From the NCBI GenBank assembly GCA_024516155.1, contig JAJJXM010000004.1:806001-870000 (forward strand): 64,000 nucleotides of DNA, written 5' to 3'. Made by a program: the position numbers and the translations under genes. Origin of the DNA: Pyronema omphalodes (lineage: Eukaryota > Ascomycota > Pezizomycetes > Pezizales > Pyronemataceae). Below, piece by piece: positions 59,069-64,000 of this stretch. Numbering within the stretch: position 1 is the first letter of the stretch; every line of letters starts with the position of its first letter. Under the pieces are notes generated by a model that saw nothing but the letters and a program-made list of their open reading frames with translations, had not been told where the DNA came from and ran no database searches.

Positions 59069-60306
59069 CTAGACTTCCATCTTCTCCTTCTCATCATAAT
59101 CACTAACCGACGAAGCACAACTTCCCTTTCTCCCCAGCAAAAACCCCGGCCTCATAGAGTTAACAATCGCCGTCGGACTCCACGGACTAATCGGAGTTCT
59201 CGGTAAACTTTCCTCATCACTCCTATCACTTCCATTCGAACCCTTTGAGCTTCGATCACTATCATAGCTAACCTTACCCAGGCCAACTGCAGACCTGGTA
59301 TCCGGAGCATCGTGTTTTGCTGATGCCCACATAGATGCTAGTGGTAGGAACATTCCTGCTAGTGCGGGGGTGAATGAAACAAGGCCTTCGAAATCTACGA
59401 AACTGTCGACGATGGTGAAAACGGCTAGAAAAGATCGTTGTTAGCTAGATTCTTTCTCAAGTATCCGCTATGCTAGGTGGAAAACTTACCAGGTATGAAC
59501 ATTGTCTGAAGTCCCAAAACTAGCGCAATCTTAAAAACACCAAACTTTTTAAGTCCCATAGCTCTTCTTTCTTTGATAGCTAATAGCAACTTCCCGACTA
59601 ATAAAGCGCTGAAGATAGTGAGGGATCCGGCAAAGAGGATCTTGGAGGCGAATACAAGCCTGGAGTTGGGGCTAAAATATCCAACCGGTTCTTGAAGAAC
59701 TGCCTCTGTACTGAGGACCACAATCCAGATATAAATTCCCGTTGAAACCGCTGCCAATAATGAAGTTCCAATAGTAAGCGCATTCTTTATCCCTTCGCGA
59801 TTTTGAAAAAGAATCCGTAAATGGGTGATTAAAGAAAATTGAACCATAGCCTTGAGTAATAAAGTGGTGATGGCGGAGGCGATGGAAACAATTCGTGCAC
59901 TCATAGGAATTGCGGTGTAGTCTTCTGTAAACAATCGGTAGGGAGTTGTGAATGGAGAAAAGTAGTAGTAGATATGAAGAGCGCCTCGAATAATCACTAT
60001 TGCTAGAGTGATCATGTTCCATACGAATAGTAAACTGCGCCGGCGAGAGGGACTGGAGAGGAGAGGTAATAGACAGAATAAAATCGATGCAGCCCCAATC
60101 TGGATGGCGAAACAGACCGACCAGGTTATGGCGAGGTATTGGATGTTGCTTAGGTCTTCTAGGCTGATTGGGATTTTGGTACCGTTGCGGGTTGTGAGAA
60201 GGATTGTTTGAGTTAAGAGGTCTGAGAGAGGGTAGTTGTTGGGGCCTTGAGCGCTGTTGAGGAATGGTGCCATGGTCATGGTGTCCATCATTGTTTCGGA
60301 ATCCAT
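59069..60306 (-). CDS. STE2: Ste2-type alpha-pheromone receptor (seven-transmembrane GPCR), two exons
   Basis: The spliced protein is 390 aa. Minus-strand exons are 60306-59490 and 59424-59069; the 65-nt intron splits the conserved QTMFIPAVFTIVD of the sixth membrane helix. Seven hydrophobic spans are present, beginning ITWSVCFAIQIGAASILFCLLPLL (about 60-83) and including LFVWNMITLAIVIIRGALHIYYYF (about 93-116). The loop after span one (SSPSRRRSLLF) and the LKKFG-VFKIALVLGLQTMFIP region are diagnostic of class D fungal mating receptors. The C-terminal tail of about 90 residues is Ser-rich (SDRSSKGSNGSDRSDEES) and short for a Ste2, with potential phosphorylation sites. The receptor couples to a heterotrimeric G protein in mating and chemotropism. 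Confidence 0.95.
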
Positions 60307-61419
60307 CGTCTTGATGAAGTTGAATGTGTAAAGTTGTTGAAGTTGTTTATATAATTTGCTAATTCGTTAAAGTATGGATTTCACGGAGAAGAAATGTCAA
60401 AAACTCGTAAACTGAGATGTGGGAAATTGTGGACTTAAGGGAGCTACAATGGATTCGGTGAGGATGCATCGCTGAAATATGTCACTCCAAATCTTGTAAA
60501 GCGTTATGGGACTTGCGATTGCATCTCAATTTCAGTTGTTGTAGTAGCATTGTTCTCTAGTCAGGTCTAGCTAGTGGTGGTTTGCGATTGTCTCTGAAAT
60601 CGCTGAGACGGACCCGGCTAACGAGTAGGACCCGAAGGTGAGCATAACGCACGCCAAGACATATATAACATAACCCTAGCTCAGCTTCAAACGAAAGCAA
60701 ATATCAGGTACGTGAAAGAGCCTCAAATTTTGTATTTTGTGCCATTTACGAAATCTCAGGCATGACATAAATTGATCTACCTCCCTCAGATGGCAATGAA
60801 TTGTGTTTGTGTGAATTGTAGAATCGCATTTCACGGCAATTTCGTTCGCAAAAGCTCTTTCGATATCCGATAGCATATGAAAAAAAACTTCGAGTCCAAG
60901 TATATGCCCCCAAAGACATCGATATGTATCCTGGAGATGGCAACGGTCAGCTATAAACCCGAGGGTTGCGATACTGCATATGGACCCACAGCGACAAAAC
61001 AAAACCCAAGACATCACTAACTAAACATATCACCATAGAGTTGTTTTGAAATCAGTACAAATGTCCTGCTCCGCGTTAAATATGCGTAAATACTTCATTC
61101 ATCATGTATTTTCGCCTGCGAGTTGCTGCGTCTAAATTTAGGCTGGCCTTGGCGTAACACACGAGCACGCTAACATAGTTGCTTGTCAGCGTCGATCGCG
61201 GGCGCGGGAAGCTTGTGGCACCGATTCAACCCACTCGACAACCCCAAGCTCTACCGTCGCCTCCGCCCCGCTGCTTCCCCGCGAAAAGTCACTCCTTTTG
61301 CCGTCACTTTGCTTCTCTGTTACTCTTTCCGATCTACGAGTCTGCGAACGTTACAGATCGGATAGATTCCCCTTCACCTCCCAACCTCCACCACCACCAT
61401 TACCGCCACCACCACATCT
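60307..61419. other. Divergent promoter region between STE2 and SGF29
   Basis: The two genes are transcribed away from each other with 1.1 kb between them. A 113-aa minus frame at 60676-61017 has no recognisable motif. The last 150 bases before SGF29 are C-rich with a CCACCACCA run, typical of a leader. Confidence 0.55.
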
Positions 61420-62776
61420 ATGGCCGCACGGAATAGACCACGCGTGTTCCCGAAAGGGGACGACTCTGACGCTCACGAGGAAAAGGATTTATGGACCAAG
61501 CTCGTGACAGAACTGCACAAGCAGAGGCGGAATTCGAATCGCATTAAGGAGATTGCCGACGAGATCACTACGTTGGAAGGAAAGGTGGAATCTGGGAAAG
61601 ACGGTACGCGAACATTGTCCCTCGTCTATGTCTGCATGCGCCTTTGACGGTTACTAAAGATTCACCAGATATCCCCTCTGAAGACGCAGGTCGAATCGAG
61701 AAGTTAATGGAAGAGAGGGTGCAGTTGTGCGAGGAAGAACATACGTAGGTTCAATACTGCTGCTGCGTGGATAACCCCCTCCATGTAGACTACAGTACAA
61801 TCCATTCAACGGCGAGTTTTAACTTCTTTTAGAGCTTTAAGTAAACTTATCGAAATAAACGATCTTCTAATTGCTCTACGAACCGCTACCGAAGGTGGTG
61901 ATAGAGGAGGAGGTACATCCCGCAATCTCCGCGCACGTTGACTGCTTTTTCATTCTTCCCATTTCAATGTAAACATTTTACTGGGTCCGTTTTTTCCTCC
62001 ACCCAGAGTTTTCTGTTTGCATTTATCCTGGAGCGGAAGCAGTCGACCGCGACAGAATATGGTATTGGAAAGGGAACAGTTGTGTCCTCTTGTTAGGGAT
62101 AGCTATTTTCCTTTCCCTGTCTTTTATCTCTGAAATCAGTTTGACTTACATGCACCAGTCTCTCAGCAGAAGCGCATAAAGCGAAAGCACGACGAATCAG
62201 TATCGGCAGATAGTCCTTCTAGCAGAAACACAAAGGTACAACGCGCAAATTCTTTGGCTCCTCTAGATGCCCTCCAACAAGGTTCCGAAGTCGCCTATCG
62301 ATTACCTAAACAGAAAGGCGCGGAAGGAGAATGGATACAATGTATAATTACACATGTCTCCGGGGAAGGAGCAAAACGCAAGTATGTCACCCGGCCACCT
62401 TTTCCGTTTTTTGGAGTACCACTGTCTAACCACTAGCAGATTTGAAGTCGAAGACCCTGAACCTGATGATGCTGGTGGGCATATGAAATATACAGCCCAG
62501 CGTCATGCTCTGATCCCAATACCTCGCGATTCCGCCGGCTTACCTCCTTATCCCAATGGTAAACAAGTTTTGGCGAGATATCCCGAAACCACAACCTTCT
62601 ACAGAGCCGAAGTTATCGCAACCAAGGTCCGTATAGATTTCCGCGTTGAGTGAAACAGGATTCTAACAACTCCACAGCGTGACGGAACTTGTCGCCTCAA
62701 GTTCGAAGGTGAGGAAGAGGTCGGAAAAGAAACCGAAGTTGAGAGAAGACTGGTCCTCGATGTTGGTAATAAGTAA
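61420..62776 (+). CDS. SGF29: SAGA-associated factor 29 (Sgf29), six exons
   Basis: The preferred splice gives 282 aa: exons 61420-61603, 61669-61744, 61833-61912, 62159-62381, 62440-62626 and 62678-62776. Exon 3 could instead end at 61936 (GTTGAC donor), adding eight residues; both keep the frame. The first ~110 residues are helical (LWTKLVTELHKQRRNSNRI, KLIEINDLLIALRT). A basic linker (QQKRIKRKHDES) is followed by the C-terminal tandem Tudor domain: LQQGSEVAYRLPKQKGAEGE, WIQCIITHVSGEGAKRKFEV, VEDPEPD, VLARYPETTTFYRAEVIAT and CRLKFEGEEE. In characterised homologues this domain reads H3K4me2/3 and recruits the SAGA acetyltransferase. Intron 3 is long (246 nt) compared with the others. Confidence 0.93.
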
Positions 62777-64000
62777 GCGAGACTGTTTCACTGAGGGCTG
62801 CCAAGTGCCGTGCAAAATATGCCCAAGGCTATCCAACGGCTGTCCGAAGTGTATCCGAGGCTTGGCTACATGTTGGCTGAAGGTTCCTCGATAACTGTCC
62901 GAAGGTTTTCCCGGATGAACTGCAGGGTTTCTCATGGTTACATCGCATGTCAAGCGAATCGGTGTGCGATCATATTTGATATTTTGATATTTTCATATTC
63001 TATCCTCCCTTCCTCCTTCCTGTCTTGTAACTTTAGGTGTTATGGAGTGTCTCGTTGGGTTGTCTATTTTTAGTTCCTGTTTTTTGTTTTATACCTTGAT
63101 TGAGCCCTTTTGAAGGCTGCTGGATAGCAAGCGGGAAAGTTTGGATACTCTCTAACTTCTTTGTAATAAATTGAAAACTGTTTGATTCTGTGTTAGGAAT
63201 TAGTTGTGCTGAGCTGAATGTGCTGAGTGCGCTTAATGTACCCGTATATAACACTCAATTGGAATGGCTTGCATCGACTCGAGTTGTCCATGCTTTGGAT
63301 ATCTATACAGGCATACATAACTCGTTACTTCACCCATGTAAGATGGCTGAGCGCCGCTGATATAATAAGTCGATCATCATTCAGCCGTGGTAAACCCCAA
63401 GCCACCATATGTACAACTCGTCTCCGGAATTATGGGACGATCATACAGAGACGTTGTAAGTCCAGAGTACCTAAAACATGGCGTGAAGATGTAAGGATCA
63501 AGTGGTAACTGGCAACTGGTACATAATAACCTGAAATATCGGCAGTTGCAGTTAATATATATCTTGTAACATTAGAAACAGTTATGTATGCACAGCACTG
63601 GAACTCAGATAGGGCGGAGCTATTCTAAGACATACAGCCTACAGGGTATTGAACCTGGGCTCTGGGTTCTGGGTTCTAGGATGAAGTATGGATTTTAAAA
63701 ATACCCGGAATATCGACATTTGAAGCATTTCTTGTAATAAGCGAGACATATAAGTATGCAAAGCACTGAAACTCAGACATTGCGAATTTATGGTATGTAC
63801 CATAACACGCACATGGTATAGAACCTAGGTTCTGGAGTTCTACATAGAACGATTTGATTGGAATAAGCATATGATATATATATGCAAAATATTCGTATGT
63901 ATGTACATAAATGGATTCTTGGAGTGGTGTGCATAATATTAGATGCATCACATACTATATACACTTCCTACATACATATGTCATACATGAGTAAATCGTG
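62777..64000. other. Spacer downstream of SGF29
   Basis: No gene is supported. It contains two diverged copies of a ~150-bp sequence (63532-63672 and 63702-63845, listed separately). Short frames at 62810-63073 and 63227-63508 carry no motif. Confidence 0.55.
63532..63845 (+). repeat. Two diverged tandem copies of a ~150-bp sequence
   Basis: The series AAATATCG, CTTGTAA, TATGTATGCACAGCACTGGA, ACTCAGA, CATACAGCC and TTGAACCTGGGCTCTGGGTTC at 63532-63672 recurs in the same order and orientation with substitutions at 63702-63845 (GAATATCG, CTTGTAATAAG, AGTATGCAAAGCACTGAAAC, TAGAACCTAGGTTCTGG). It looks like an old tandem duplication of non-coding sequence. Confidence 0.7.

Overview
The window looks like nuclear DNA of a filamentous ascomycete (Pezizomycotina). 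The genes carry short introns of about 45-65 nt with GTATGT/GTAAG-type donors and CTAAC-like branch sites. The gene complement includes an alpha-pheromone receptor of the Ste2 type, Syf1, Sgf29, an Arf6/ArfB-type GTPase and a Prm10-type transporter, and the window holds an intact Tad1-clade non-LTR retrotransposon. I cannot place the genus. The host DNA is gene-poor for a fungus: eleven host protein genes and one tRNA in 64 kb, separated by long AT-leaning spacers full of microsatellites, homopolymers and small inverted-repeat transposons.

Layout. 943-2488 (-): a seven-exon cobalamin-independent methionine synthase-like (UROD/MetE-like) gene. 2489-8197: spacer with simple repeats and a 346-bp TA-flanked MITE. 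8198-9268 (-): six-exon ARF6-type GTPase. 9269-15116: spacer with two more small inverted-repeat elements. 15117-16103 (-): F-box-like protein. 16104-20346: spacer. 20347-26476: a full-length, apparently intact Tad1-like retrotransposon between a 14-16 bp target-site duplication, with an odd 49-nt poly(A) at its 5' junction. 27375-27463 (-): intron-containing tRNA-Arg(CCG). 29821-30614: a 794-bp element with terminal inverted repeats of about 100 bp. 35973-38685 (+): Prm10/ThrE-type membrane protein. 40769-40855: an 87-bp palindromic MITE. 41184-42335 (+): SRP19/Sec65. 45344-48058 (-): spliceosomal Syf1. 51439-52023 (+): small unrecognised coiled-coil-like protein. 52525-54189 (+): TFIID subunit TAF4. 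56800-58035 (+): a minimal ATP-dependent DNA ligase resembling bacterial LigE. 59069-60306 (-): Ste2 receptor. 61420-62776 (+): Sgf29 of SAGA.

The host genes do not form a pathway cluster. They are housekeeping or signalling genes (protein targeting, splicing, general transcription, chromatin reading, vesicle traffic, mating). I saw no secondary-metabolite, phage-like, CRISPR or rDNA content. The most interesting structures are the retrotransposon junctions and its one-base TAATG gene overlap, three families of non-autonomous inverted-repeat elements, a 9-nt microexon in the MetE-like gene, the LigE-like ligase, and the CGCGT-dense tract (with three ACGCGT cores) upstream of that ligase. Gene models were made by hand-splicing; every exon junction quoted keeps the reading frame and restores family-typical sequence, but none has been checked against transcripts.
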